64,000 bases of DNA, taken from NCBI GenBank assembly GCA_963704535.1, contig OY969916.1:5146001-5210000 (forward strand), read 5' to 3'. This DNA comes from G963704535 sp963704535. GTDB lineage: Bacteria; Chloroflexota; Chloroflexia; Chloroflexales; Roseiflexaceae. Shown one piece after another: positions 14,910 to 26,093 of the stretch (the first letter of the stretch is position 1; every line of letters begins with the position of its first letter). A program made the translations under genes and the position numbers. The notes under the pieces are model-generated. The model did not search any database, was not told the origin of the DNA, and was given only the letters and a program-made list of their open reading frames with translations.

Positions 14910-16925
14910 TCAGGCGTCGAAGAAGTACTGCGCCGGATCGGTCGTGCCGGGCGTCATAATCAGCCAGTCGGAGACGGTTTGCTCGGGAACGTTGCGGAAG
15001 TTCTTCTTCACCACCACCAGCTCGGGCACCATCCCGACCGTGCCAATCGCCCACAGCCCTTCGCTGGACATACGCACCAGTTGCTTGCCGATCTCAAGCT
15101 GCTCCGCCGGATCGATGCTGGCGCGGTAGCGGTCGTACAGTACTTGGGCCTCCTTGAGATCGCCCTCCGGCGCCTCGCCGCCCTGGCCGCCGGTCTTGTA
15201 GTAGGTGCCGAAGGCCGGCGCCATCCACGAGCGCTCGTCGAAGGGGAACTGGTAGATCGGATCGACCATCGGCGTCAGCCCGCGGTCCAGGCCCCAGGTC
15301 GCCACCAGCACATCGTTCGCGCCAGCCTTGGGCCAGTAGATGTCGCGGGTCATCGACTGCACCTGGGCATTGATGCCGATCGCGCGCCACTTCTCAGCCA
15401 CCAGGTCAAGTGTGTCGAAGCGCGGCCCGTTCTGCTCGTTGGTCTCGATCGACAGCGCCAGCGGCGAGCCGTCGGCGAAGGTGCGGAAGCCGTCGGCGCC
15501 CTTCGGCAGGCCGATCTCGTCGAGCAGCGCGTTGGCCTTGGCAGCATCAAACTCGGTATTAAGCGCCGACAGGGCCTCGTCATAGAGCGGCGATTCGGGC
15601 ACAACCGAGATCGCGTTGGGCACGCCCTGCCCCAGGTAGGCGATCTGGTTGATCTCCTCGCGGTCGATCGCCACCGACATCGCCTGGCGGAACTTGAGGT
15701 TCTGGAACAGCCCGCGGAACTTGGGGTCTTTGGCGCTCTGGTTGAAGAAGATCGCCGTATCGGCCGCCGACGCCTTGGGCCACAGCAGCAGCCGGTAGCC
15801 GCCCTGCTCGGCGTTCTCCTGGTACAGCGGGTACTTCGCCAGGCTGATACCGCGCATCTGCATGTCGATCTCGCCGGCGATCGCCTTGGCGTTGATCGCC
15901 TCGACATCCTCGATCAGCGGGAACTGAATCCGGTCGATGTAGGGAAGCTGGTTGCCCTCCGGGTCGACCTTCCAGTAGAACGGATTGCGCTCGGCGATCA
16001 TCTCGGTGTCGCCGGGAGCGTACTTGGCGATCCGCCAGGAGGTCATCACCGGGCGATCAACATTATAATCGTTGGCTTTCTCCTCAAAAGCCTTGTAGTC
16101 GGCGCTGGGGGTGTACTTGGGGTGGAACTGCTCCAGGTAGTGCTTGGGCGCGAAGAAGCCGAAGCGCTCGAAGCCCAACGGCCACTGGTTGCCATGGAAC
16201 GCCAGCCCGACCGTCTCGGCCAGGCCATTGGGTGCGTCGAATTTCAGCTTGATCGTGACATCATCGACCTTCTCAAGCTGCATCGGCTTGCCATTGACGA
16301 CCCACTCGACGTGCGGCGCCTTGGTGACATTGGTGTCGGTCTCGATCCCATCCCACCAGAAGATGATATCGTCGACGGTGAACGGCGCGCCATCCGACCA
16401 CTTCAGCCCCTCGCGCAGCACCAGCGTGAGTTCCTTGCCGTCATCCGACCAGTTCCACTTCTGGGCCAAGCCGGGCTGGATGGGCTCCTTGATGTCGCGC
16501 GGCCAGCGCAGCATCGGCTCGTAGACCAGGCGCCCGAAGGAGTGGAAGTCGTTGATGCCGCGCCAGGCATGGTGCCAGGTGCCGCCATACTTGCCGACCG
16601 CCTCGTACGGCGGCACGATCAGCGGCTCGGCGGGCAGGCGCTCGACAACGGGCGGCAGCTTGCCGGCCGCCACCAGCTCGGCCAGCATAGGCGCCTCTTT
16701 GTAGGCACTCCCTGCGGCCGCCGGGACGGCGGTGGGAGCAACAGCGGCGGGAGCGGCGGTGGGCGCGGGCGCACTCGTGGGCGCAGGTGCGGCGGGCACA
16801 GCAGTTGGCGCGGGCGCAGCAGTTGGCGCGACAGCCGGGGCGCCGCCGCATGCGGCAAGAACAGCACTGCCTGCGCCCAGGGCTGTCAGCCGTAAGAAAT
16901 CTCGACGGTTAAGCTTCCGAGACAT
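14910..16925 (-). CDS. Family 5 solute-binding lipoprotein of the ABC importer
   Basis: Extracytoplasmic binding protein, 671 residues. The N-terminus combines a twin-arginine motif (NRRDFLRL) with a lipobox (LAAC, Cys about 26), so export via Tat followed by lipid anchoring is likely. A Pro-Thr-Ala-rich linker (about 28-80) leads to the SBP_bac_5 fold: LAQKWNWSDDGKELTLVLR, WSDGAPFTVDDI, FRQAMSVAIDREEIN. The ligand cannot be read from sequence. The LacI-family regulator directly upstream suggests oligosaccharides, as in several thermophile family 5 systems (inference). The start is supported by GGGAGG upstream. First structural gene of the operon. Confidence 0.93.
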   Translation of the reverse strand: MSRKLNRRDFLRLTALGAGSAVLAACGGAPAVAPTAAPAPTAVPAAPAPTSAPAPTAAPAAVAPTAVPAAAGSAYKEAPMLAELVAAGKLPPVVERLPAEPLIVPPYEAVGKYGGTWHHAWRGINDFHSFGRLVYEPMLRWPRDIKEPIQPGLAQKWNWSDDGKELTLVLREGLKWSDGAPFTVDDIIFWWDGIETDTNVTKAPHVEWVVNGKPMQLEKVDDVTIKLKFDAPNGLAETVGLAFHGNQWPLGFERFGFFAPKHYLEQFHPKYTPSADYKAFEEKANDYNVDRPVMTSWRIAKYAPGDTEMIAERNPFYWKVDPEGNQLPYIDRIQFPLIEDVEAINAKAIAGEIDMQMRGISLAKYPLYQENAEQGGYRLLLWPKASAADTAIFFNQSAKDPKFRGLFQNLKFRQAMSVAIDREEINQIAYLGQGVPNAISVVPESPLYDEALSALNTEFDAAKANALLDEIGLPKGADGFRTFADGSPLALSIETNEQNGPRFDTLDLVAEKWRAIGINAQVQSMTRDIYWPKAGANDVLVATWGLDRGLTPMVDPIYQFPFDERSWMAPAFGTYYKTGGQGGEAPEGDLKEAQVLYDRYRASIDPAEQLEIGKQLVRMSSEGLWAIGTVGMVPELVVVKKNFRNVPEQTVSDWLIMTPGTTDPAQYFFDA

Positions 16926-16949
16926 CGATGTCCTCCCTTGGTTGTGGCG

Positions 16950-17066
16950 TTAACAATCTGAACAGCTACCGAACCAACCAGGAAGCCGCGCGCATACAGG
17001 ATCACCGTAAAGGTGGCGCCGGGTCTGGTCCAACTGTGCCGGGGAGTCGCACGGGTATCGGCTCAC
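16950..17066 (-). CDS. Possible Cys-containing leader peptide (38 aa)
   Basis: A short frame starts at GTG (17066), immediately overlapping a strong AAGGAGG, and ends at TAA 27 bp before the binding-protein start. It carries four Cys (for example RYPCDSPAQ and GSCSDC). The leader also contains a small CACCTTTACGGTG dyad. No family is recognised. It may be a regulatory leader peptide or a chance frame; the strong ribosome-binding sequence is the only support. Confidence 0.25.
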   Translation of the reverse strand: MSRYPCDSPAQLDQTRRHLYGDPVCARLPGWFGSCSDC

Positions 17067-17078
17067 CTCCTTAGTTTG

Positions 17079-17138
17079 TGGTGGGAAGGGGTTCTTGAGG
17101 GGCAGCCCCTCAAACTCCCCCTTTCAGAAAGCTTCTAA
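17079..17138. repeat. Repeat family A, copy 3 (at the lacI-type gene stop)
   Basis: GGTGGGAAGGGG TTCTTGAGGGGC / GCCCCTCAAACTCCCCC TTTCAGAAAGC. Its end overlaps the TAG stop of the regulator gene, matching copy 1 at rpoB. Confidence 0.75.
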
Positions 17139-18127
17139 GGCGCGCTGGCGCGGATCACCAGATCAGGTCTCATGAAGATCTCGTCGCGGTCGGCGGTGCC
17201 GTTGATGCGGTCGAACAGCATGCCGGCCGCCCGCGCGCCGACGTCGTACTTCGAGACGCGCAGCGTGGTCAGCGCGGGCGTCACCAGGCTGGCGAGCAGA
17301 ATGTCGTCATTGCCGACGATCGCGATATCGTCCGGCACGCGGCGCCCCAACTCGGAGCAGGCTTGCAGCGCGCCCAGCGCGGTCAGGTCGTTGTAGCAAT
17401 ACAGCGCGTCGAGATCGGGGTGGCGCGCCAGCAGCGCCTGCGCCGCCTGGTACCCACCTTCGAGATAGGGCGGGCAAGGCTGGATGCGGCTGAGATCGAT
17501 CGCCTGACCGGCCGCTTCAAGCGTCTCCAGGTAGCCGCTCAGGTGCCGGCGGCCATTGTGTGACGTGGGCGGGCCGGCCAGAAAGCCGATCCGCCGCCGG
17601 CCACGGGCCAGCAGGTGCGCGACCGCCTGGTGCGCGCCGGCGTGCGAGTCCACCACCACCGCGCCGACGCCGTTGCCCGGCAGGGTGCGGTTGACCAGGA
17701 CGACCGCAGAGTGCTTGGCCAGCAGCGGCAGCAGCCGCTCGTCGGGCAGGCGTGCGCCGGCGGCGATCACGCCATCCACCCGCTTGTCCTCCAGGAGCTG
17801 CAAGACCGCTTCCTCGCGCCGGGGCTCCTCGGTGGTGTTGCACAGAAACACGTGATAGCCGCGTTCCCAGGCCACATCCTCGACGCCACGCGCGATCTCG
17901 GGCCAGAATGGATTGGCGATGTCGGGCACCGAGAGGCCGATCGTAAAGGTGCGGCTGGTGGCCAAGCTGCGCGCGATGCTGCTGGGCCGGTAGCCAAGCC
18001 GCTCGATCACGGCCAGGACAGAAGTGCGCGTCTCCGAGCTGATCTCGCCTTTGTTGTTGATCACCCGTGAGACGGTCTGCGATGAGACCCCGGCTTCGCG
18101 TGCGACGTCGGCAATCGTGATTTTCAC
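17135..18127 (-). CDS. LacI-family transcriptional regulator
   Basis: 330 residues. The N-terminal helix-turn-helix ITIADVAREAGVSSQTVSRVINNKG (residues 3-27) and hinge helix PSSIARSLAT are classical LacI. The remainder is a periplasmic-binding-protein-like effector domain (TIGLSVPDIANPFWPEIARG; DDIAIVGNDD near 275). It probably controls the downstream ABC importer and itself. Three copies of a lac-operator-like half-site lie between its own promoter and start codon. Same strand as, and directly upstream of, the transport operon. Confidence 0.95.
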   Translation of the reverse strand: MKITIADVAREAGVSSQTVSRVINNKGEISSETRTSVLAVIERLGYRPSSIARSLATSRTFTIGLSVPDIANPFWPEIARGVEDVAWERGYHVFLCNTTEEPRREEAVLQLLEDKRVDGVIAAGARLPDERLLPLLAKHSAVVLVNRTLPGNGVGAVVVDSHAGAHQAVAHLLARGRRRIGFLAGPPTSHNGRRHLSGYLETLEAAGQAIDLSRIQPCPPYLEGGYQAAQALLARHPDLDALYCYNDLTALGALQACSELGRRVPDDIAIVGNDDILLASLVTPALTTLRVSKYDVGARAAGMLFDRINGTADRDEIFMRPDLVIRASAP

Positions 18128-18148
18128 GAGCGAGTCCCTCGTAGAGCT

Positions 18149-18184
18149 GTGAGCGGTGCCGTGAGCGGTGCCGTGAGCGGTAAC
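18149..18184. promoter_or_regulatory. Triple 12-bp repeat resembling LacI-family half-operators
   Basis: GTGAGCGGTGCC, GTGAGCGGTGCC, GTGAGCGGTAAC in tandem. GTGAGCG is the half-site of the classical lac operator, and the third unit GTGAGCGGTAAC is partly dyadic. The array lies between the -10 box and the start of the LacI-family gene, where bound repressor would block transcription. Confidence 0.5.
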
Positions 18185-18187
18185 ATC

Positions 18188-18215
18188 ATTCTACAGCAGA
18201 TTATAGAATTGTCAA
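18188..18215 (-). promoter_or_regulatory. Sigma-70 promoter of the LacI-family gene
   Basis: On the minus strand, a consensus TTGACA (18210-18215), a 16-bp spacer and TAGAAT (18188-18193). It lies about 60 bp upstream of the start codon, with the operator-like repeats downstream. Confidence 0.7.
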
Positions 18216-18227
18216 GATGGCATTAAA

Positions 18228-18304
18228 ACGTGAAGCGTGAAGCGTGAAGCGTGAAACGTGAAACGTGATTGTGGCGTTGCTCACGTTTCACGTTTCACGT
18301 TTCA
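18228..18304. repeat. Inverted arms of CGTGAAG / CACGTTT heptads
   Basis: AACGTGAAGCGTGAAGCGTG... (18228-18268) and CACGTTTCACGTTTCACG (18282-18300) form a long stem made of 7-bp repeats. The TGA stop of the histidine kinase gene is inside the right arm. The same words occur at 11.5, 39.7 and 52.1 kb. Confidence 0.7.
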
Positions 18305-21300
18305 GGTCTGCTATGGGATGCTTTAAGACGCGCGAGTCCCTGACGCATGCCGGCGATCTCCTGCTCCTGCACGCGCCGCACCTGCCACACGGCGCGGAGC
18401 AGGCCGGCTGGTACGAAGGGCTTTTGGAGCAACGCCGGGCGGTGTTCGAACGCGGCATGATGGGCGAGGGCAGTGTCGGTGTAGCCCGACATATACAGCA
18501 CCGCGAGTCCCGGATGGTGCGCGATCAACCGCTCCGCCACCTGGGGGCCGCTCATGCCGCCCGGCATCACCACGTCGGTCAGCAGCACGTCAATGCGCGC
18601 CATGTGCTCGCTGGCGATGCGCAGCGCGGTAGCACCATCGCCCGCCTCCAGCACCTGATACCCCCGCGCGCGCAAGACCCGGCCCGCCAATTCGCGCACC
18701 AGCGGCTCATCTTCGACCAGCAGAATCGTACCTGTGTCGTGCGCCGGCGGCTCCAGATCGGCTGCCGAGGGGGATGTCCACGTGGGTGCGCCGACCTGCG
18801 GCAAGTAGATTCTGAAGGTCGTGCCGTGGCTGACCTCGCTATAGACCCAGATATACCCCCCGCTCTGCTGGACAATACCGTACACTGTGGCCAGACCCAG
18901 TCCGGTGCCCTTGCCGGCCTCCTTGGTGGTGAAGAACGGCTCGAAAATGCGCGCCTGTGTGTCCCGATCCATCCCGCAGCCGGTATCGCTCACGGCCAAT
19001 AGCACATACGGGCCGCTGATCACATCGCCGCGCGCGTAGATGTAGCTGGCGTCGAGCACCACGTTGGCGGTCTCAATGATCAGGGTGCCGCCCTGCGGCA
19101 TGGCGTCGCGGGCGTTCACGGCCAGATTCAGCAGCACCTGCTCCAGTTGGTTGGGGTCGGCCTGCACGGTGCCCAGCTCTTCCGTCGGCCGGGTGATCAA
19201 CACAATATCCTCGCCGATCAGCCGCCGCAGCAATTGCTCGACCCGTGCCACGACCATGTTGAGGTTCACAGATTCAGGTTGGAGCACCTGCTTCCGGCTG
19301 AAGGCCAGCAACTGCCGGGTCAGTGCGGCGGCGCGCTGGCCCGACTCCCGGATCGCTGTGACATCGTGGCGGAGTGGATGGCGTGAGTCAAGCTCGTCGA
19401 GCACCAGCTCGCTACTACCAAGGATGATCGTCAGGAGATTGTTGAAGTCGTGGGCGATGCCGCCGGCCAGCCGCCCGATCGCATCCATCTTCTGAGCCTG
19501 GAGATACTGCTGCTCGATACGCTTGCGCTCGGAGATATCTTCCACCATGCCAATGCCAAACAATGGCTCCCCGCTGCCGCCGCGCACGAACGAGGCCGTC
19601 AGGCGACCCCAGACGACCTGGCCGTCCTTGCGCACGTAGCGCTTTTCGATCTGGTAGGACTCACGTGCGCCGGCCAGCAGTTCCTGGAACAAGTTCCAAT
19701 CGGCCTCTACATCGTCGGGATGGGTGATGTCAACAAAGGTCATAGCCGAGAACTCGTCGGCAGAGTAGCCGAGCATGGCCTGGAACGCCGGGTTTGAACT
19801 CGATCGGATGGCCGCCGAGATCTATGAGGGCGACACCGATCCCCGCGCGCTCGAAGATCCCACGGAAGCGCGCCTCGCTGTCGCGGAGCGCCGCCTCGGC
19901 CTGCTTGCGCGCGGTGATGTCGGTGAGCATCGCCAGCCCGCCAGCGTACTGCCCCTGCCCATCCACGATTGGGCTGGCCGACACCAGGGCCCACAGCGCC
20001 GTGCCGTCCTTCCGGCAAAAGCGGGCCTCGTACTGCTCGCTGATGCCCTGCCGGCAACGGGCCAACTGTGCGGCGACCAGTCCCTGCTGGTCGGTGTCCA
20101 GGAATCTGAATATCGACTGGCCGATCATCTCGTCCACTGTATAGCCCAGCCAGCGCGCCAGCTTTGGATTAACAAACATCGTGATATTGGCGAGATCGAT
20201 GGTCCAGATCCCTTCCTCGGCAGTCTCGACGATCCGCCGGTAGCGCTCCTCGCTCGCGCTCATGGCGTCCTCGGCCTGTTTTTGCGCGGTGATGTCCACC
20301 ATCACGCCACGCAGCCGAATCGGCTGCCCATCCTCGGCCACGACGGTCACGAAGTCACGCAGCCATACCACGCGCCCATCGTCCGCGATCATGCGATACT
20401 CGAACTCGTGATGCTCCAGCGCCCGCGTACACGCCAGGCAATATTCGATCGCCCGGTTGCGATCATCGGGATGAATATGATCGGCCCAGAAGGCTGGTGT
20501 GGCGAGCCAATCGTCGGTGGGGTAGCCCAGCAGTTTCTCGGCCTGCTCGCTCACAAAGGAGAACACAAACGTCCGCGCATCGGCCTCCCAGACCACCGCA
20601 CTGACCGACTGCACCAGGTCCTTGAACATCCGCTCCGAGTGCGCCAGCGCCTGTTCTGCCGCCAAGCGCCCGGTGATATCGATCATCACGCTCAGGAAGC
20701 CGGACACCTCGTCCAGTTGGACCGGCTCAATCGACAGATTGACATCGCGGATGGCGCCTGAGTGCGTTCGCACCTGCACAGGTTTGTCGACGATCCGCCC
20801 CTGCGCGCGCATCTCGGCCAGCAACTGCTTGCGCTCCCACCCCACCCAGATCGGCCGCTCCTGCGTGCTCTGGCCTACCAAGTCCGCACGCGCGTAGCCG
20901 GAGAGCCGCTCGTAGGCGGCATTGGCATCCAGGATCATGCCATCGGCCGCCTGGGTGAGCAGTTGCGGCGCGGGGCTGGCGTGGAACGCCACCCGGAAGC
21001 GCAGCTCGCTGGCCGCCAGGGCATGCTGCACGGCCAGCCGCTCACTAATATCACGGATGGCAGTTACCCGGATCGACCGGCCGCGGTACTGGGCATAGCG
21101 GGCCTGAATCTCCACCGGCACAATGCTGCCGTTTTTGTGCAGCCCCAGGATCTCGTAGCGGCCCTGGTAGCCGGTCTGGGAGCGCTTGCGTAGGAGATCG
21201 CGCGACTCGGGCGCGACCAATTGCTCGGCCAGCATCCCCACCAACTCCTGGCGGGTATACCCGAGCATGGCGGCCAGGCGGGCGTTGGTGTCGACAACAA

Positions 21301-22336
21301 TATCGTGCTCACAGAGGGTGATGCCCTCGAACGCGGCATCGGCCAGGCGGGCGTAGCGCTCCTCGCTCTCCTTGAGCGCCGCCTGCACCTGCCGATCCAA
21401 GGTCACATCCTGTGTCATCGCCATGCCGATGGGAATGTGCCCGTGCGGGTCCGGCACAGGCAGCGTGTGCATGCGATAGAGCCGATCGCGGAAGGAGATC
21501 TCGGTGATCATAGGCGTGCCGGCCAGCGCGGCGCGTAACGACGGCTCGATCAGGCGGCAGGTATCGGCCGGGAACACCTCCCAGATCGTCTTGCCTTCAA
21601 AGTCCGCTTTGGACAAGCCGACCTCTGCCAGCCCGGCACCTTCCGCGAGTGTGTAGCGCAGATCATGATCGAACAGCAGAACGGCGCCATTGGGAAAATG
21701 GCTCGCCAGGGTGCGGTAGCGCGCCGCAGTGGCGCGCAGCGCCGTCTCGACATCGTGACGGCTGATCTCCTGGGCGAACAGTGTGCCGAGAAACAGCGTC
21801 CCCAGTGGATAGAAGATCAGCACTGCGGGCGCGAGTGCTTGCAGTACCGGCCATGCGATGGCGCCGAGCGTAAAGCCCCAGAGCAAGCTCACGACGGCGA
21901 GGACCAAGCCGAAGAGCACCAGCACGCCGGGCGAGAAGTGACGCCCGCGGCGGTTCCAACGCCAGTGGAGCAGCGCGCCAAGCGCCGCACCGCTCAAGAT
22001 CGCGCCGATGCCGGCGAATGCGCCGTCGCCACCCAGCCACAGGCGATACAGTGCGACCAGGCCGCCGGCCAGCGCAGCGGCGACCGGCCCGCCGAACAAG
22101 CCCGCCAGGGCGACCATCACAACTCGACCGTCAACCAGGATGCCCGGCGCGACCCGAATAGGCAGAGTCATCCCCAAGATCGCGATGCCGCCAAAGAGCG
22201 CGCCCAGGACGAATGACGGAATCCGGGGGTGCGTTGCCCGCGCAAGCACCGAGACCAAGCGGTAGAGAAAGAGGAGGGCCAGCAGCAGCGCGAGGTTTTG
22301 CCCCAGCCCGATCAGGATCGAATCGATCGGCAACAT
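18295..22336 (-). CDS. Multi-PAS hybrid sensor histidine kinase (one frame break)
   Basis: About 1346 residues. ATG at 22336 is chosen for its GAGGAG site. Order: a five-helix 5TM-type membrane sensor (about 1-170), six PAS domains (often ending in the linker RDISER or DITARK), HisKA with phospho-acceptor in GGIAHDFNN, and an ATPase domain (VNARDAMPQGG, DTGCGMD, GKGTGLGL). A C-terminal receiver domain (LLVEDEP, phospho-Asp in LLTDVVMPGG, QKPF) follows. The frame breaks at AAA near 19794; removing one base restores the sixth PAS (IEFNPAFQAMLGYS). It acts at the membrane. The signal and output partner are unknown, and no separate regulator is adjacent. The stop lies in CACGTTT repeats. Confidence 0.93.
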
Positions 22337-22741
22337 CGGCGTTCTCCTCGACGTGATGGCGCACGTCCAAACACGCCGTAGCCCACACAATCCGGTGATG
22401 CGAGAAGAGGATGTAGAACCGTCACGCTACCGAGAGGCACCGCACGAGCGCGGACCCGTTAGGCGGAAGGCGCCACGCGATGCGAGGAAACGTGCTATGC
22501 GATACAGCTCGATCCGGGATACCACGAGTCAGGCGCCGTGTGCCGATTGTGCGAAGCTGGGTATGTTGCCATTATAGCATGGTCAGGCAATGGTTTCAGC
22601 CTTCGGCAGAGCGGTACTTTTTCTTCCTTTTATCGGGGATTTTCGCCCGGCCGGGCGAAAATCCCCGATAAAAAAGAGGTGAAGTACCTTGCTGCCGCAG
22701 GCAAGAGCGGCATTGCGGGCGCCACCGTGTAAGTCCTATAA
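22337..22741. other. Spacer between histidine kinase and glucosidase genes
   Basis: Holds repeat B copy 1 (22599-22702), 40 bp past the glucosidase stop. The stretch 22390-22560 shows no convincing gene or hairpin, and the kinase promoter presumably lies there. Confidence 0.5.
22599..22702. repeat. Repeat family B, copy 1 (104-bp long-hairpin element)
   Basis: The ends GCCTTCGGCAG / CTGCCGCAGGC are inverted with one mismatch. The inner GGTACTT / AAGTACC pair encloses a perfect 46-bp palindrome (22628-22673) with inner arm GATTTTCGCCCGG. Other copies are at 25933, 28158 and 50852. No coding capacity; MITE-like. Confidence 0.85.
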
Positions 22742-25414
<2,673 letters not shown>

Positions 25415-25460
25415 GGGCTACTCCTATCTGCCTCCCTGTGTGCTACGTTCAATGGTTGCA

Positions 25461-25670
25461 ACGACCCAACGAAGGATTGTGACGACCCAACGAACGATCG
25501 TGACGACCCAACGAATGATCATGAGGCGTCATGGCACGATCGTGACAATCCAACGAATGATCATGAGGCGTCATGGTACGATCGTGACGACCCAACGAAT
25601 GATCATGAAGCATCATGGTACGATCGTGAGCCGTCATGGTAAGATCGCGAGGTGTCATGATAGGATCGCG
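25461..25670. repeat. Ten-unit 21-bp tandem array with a GATC in nine units
   Basis: Ten 21-bp units with no gaps. Type A is ACGACCCAACGAATGATCATG and type B is AGGCGTCATGGTACGATCGTG, in the order A A A B A B A B B B. Every unit from the second on carries GATC near its 3' end inside ATGATCAT, ACGATCGT or AGATCGCG. GATC therefore recurs every 21 bp, two helical turns. It lies just upstream of the glucosidase gene (start 25414). Iteron-like; protein-binding array or minisatellite. Confidence 0.85.
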
Positions 25671-25714
25671 ATTACTCAAACCAATACAGCCAGCATAAGC
25701 CCGCGCACGCTTTC

Positions 25715-25860
25715 TCATCACGAAGCTCGCGAAGCTTGTCCTGAGCGTGCCGAAGGGACACGAAGATCACGAAGGCATGAAGCTCACGAAGGCTCTATAA
25801 CCAGATTTATCAGCCCTCTTCGCGGTCTTCGTACCTTCGTGATCTTCGTGGTTAAACTCT
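25715..25860. repeat. CACGAAG/CTTCGTG heptad inverted repeats with embedded REP-like word
   Basis: ACACGAAGATCACGAAGG (about 25760-25777) pairs with CCTTCGTGATCTTCGTG (about 25834-25850). Heptads of CACGAAG recur. CCTGAGCGTGCCGAAGG, a short dispersed word also present at 26033 and in reverse at 37660, is embedded. Confidence 0.6.
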
Positions 25861-25932
25861 GGTTTGTTTACGCCAAGTGCCTAAGCCCTGTTACTGCCAG
25901 GATTTACACAGTGGCGCTGGCATTGCTCTATG

Positions 25933-26057
25933 GCCTGCGGCAGCAAGGTACTACACCTCTTTTTTATCGAGGATTTTCGCCCGGCTGGGCGAAAATCCTC
26001 GATAAAAGGAAGAAAGAGTACCGCGGCTCCTGAGCCTGTCGAAGGGCTGCCGAAGGC
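25933..26057. repeat. Repeat family B, copy 2 (interrupted by a 20-bp insertion)
   Basis: Reverse orientation to copy 1. A 21-bp stem with inner arm GATTTTCGCCC and a 4-nt loop (25962-26007). Relative to the 105-bp copies it carries about 20 extra bases including CCTGAGCCTGTCGAAGGG near its right end. It is 36 bp from the stop of the LVIVD-propeller gene. Confidence 0.8.
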
Positions 26058-26093
26058 TGAAACCACGTTTGGGAGATGACCGCGTAAGCGCTG

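Larger units (their letters stand above)
25415..26093. other. Spacer of about 680 bp, entirely repeat DNA
   Basis: Holds the 21-bp array (25461-25670), a region of GAAG/CTTC-rich inverted repeats (25715-25860) and repeat B copy 2 (25933-26057). Open frames across the array encode only 7-residue periodic peptides and are not considered genes. Confidence 0.7.

Noticed and set aside
14901..16895. 664-codon plus-strand frame opposite the binding-protein gene
   Set aside because: Antisense shadow of a well-supported family 5 binding protein.
17060..17075. 16S rRNA 3' end (CACCTCCTTA)
   Set aside because: No rRNA sequence precedes it. It is the complement of a minus-strand ribosome-binding site.
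25461..25670. CRISPR array
   Set aside because: Units abut without spacers, the repeat length is 21 bp, and no cas genes are present.
25449..25721. Open frame with 7-residue repeats across the 21-bp array (both strands)
   Set aside because: Any 21-bp tandem array without stops is open in several frames. There is no ribosome-binding site and the composition is unlike the neighbours.
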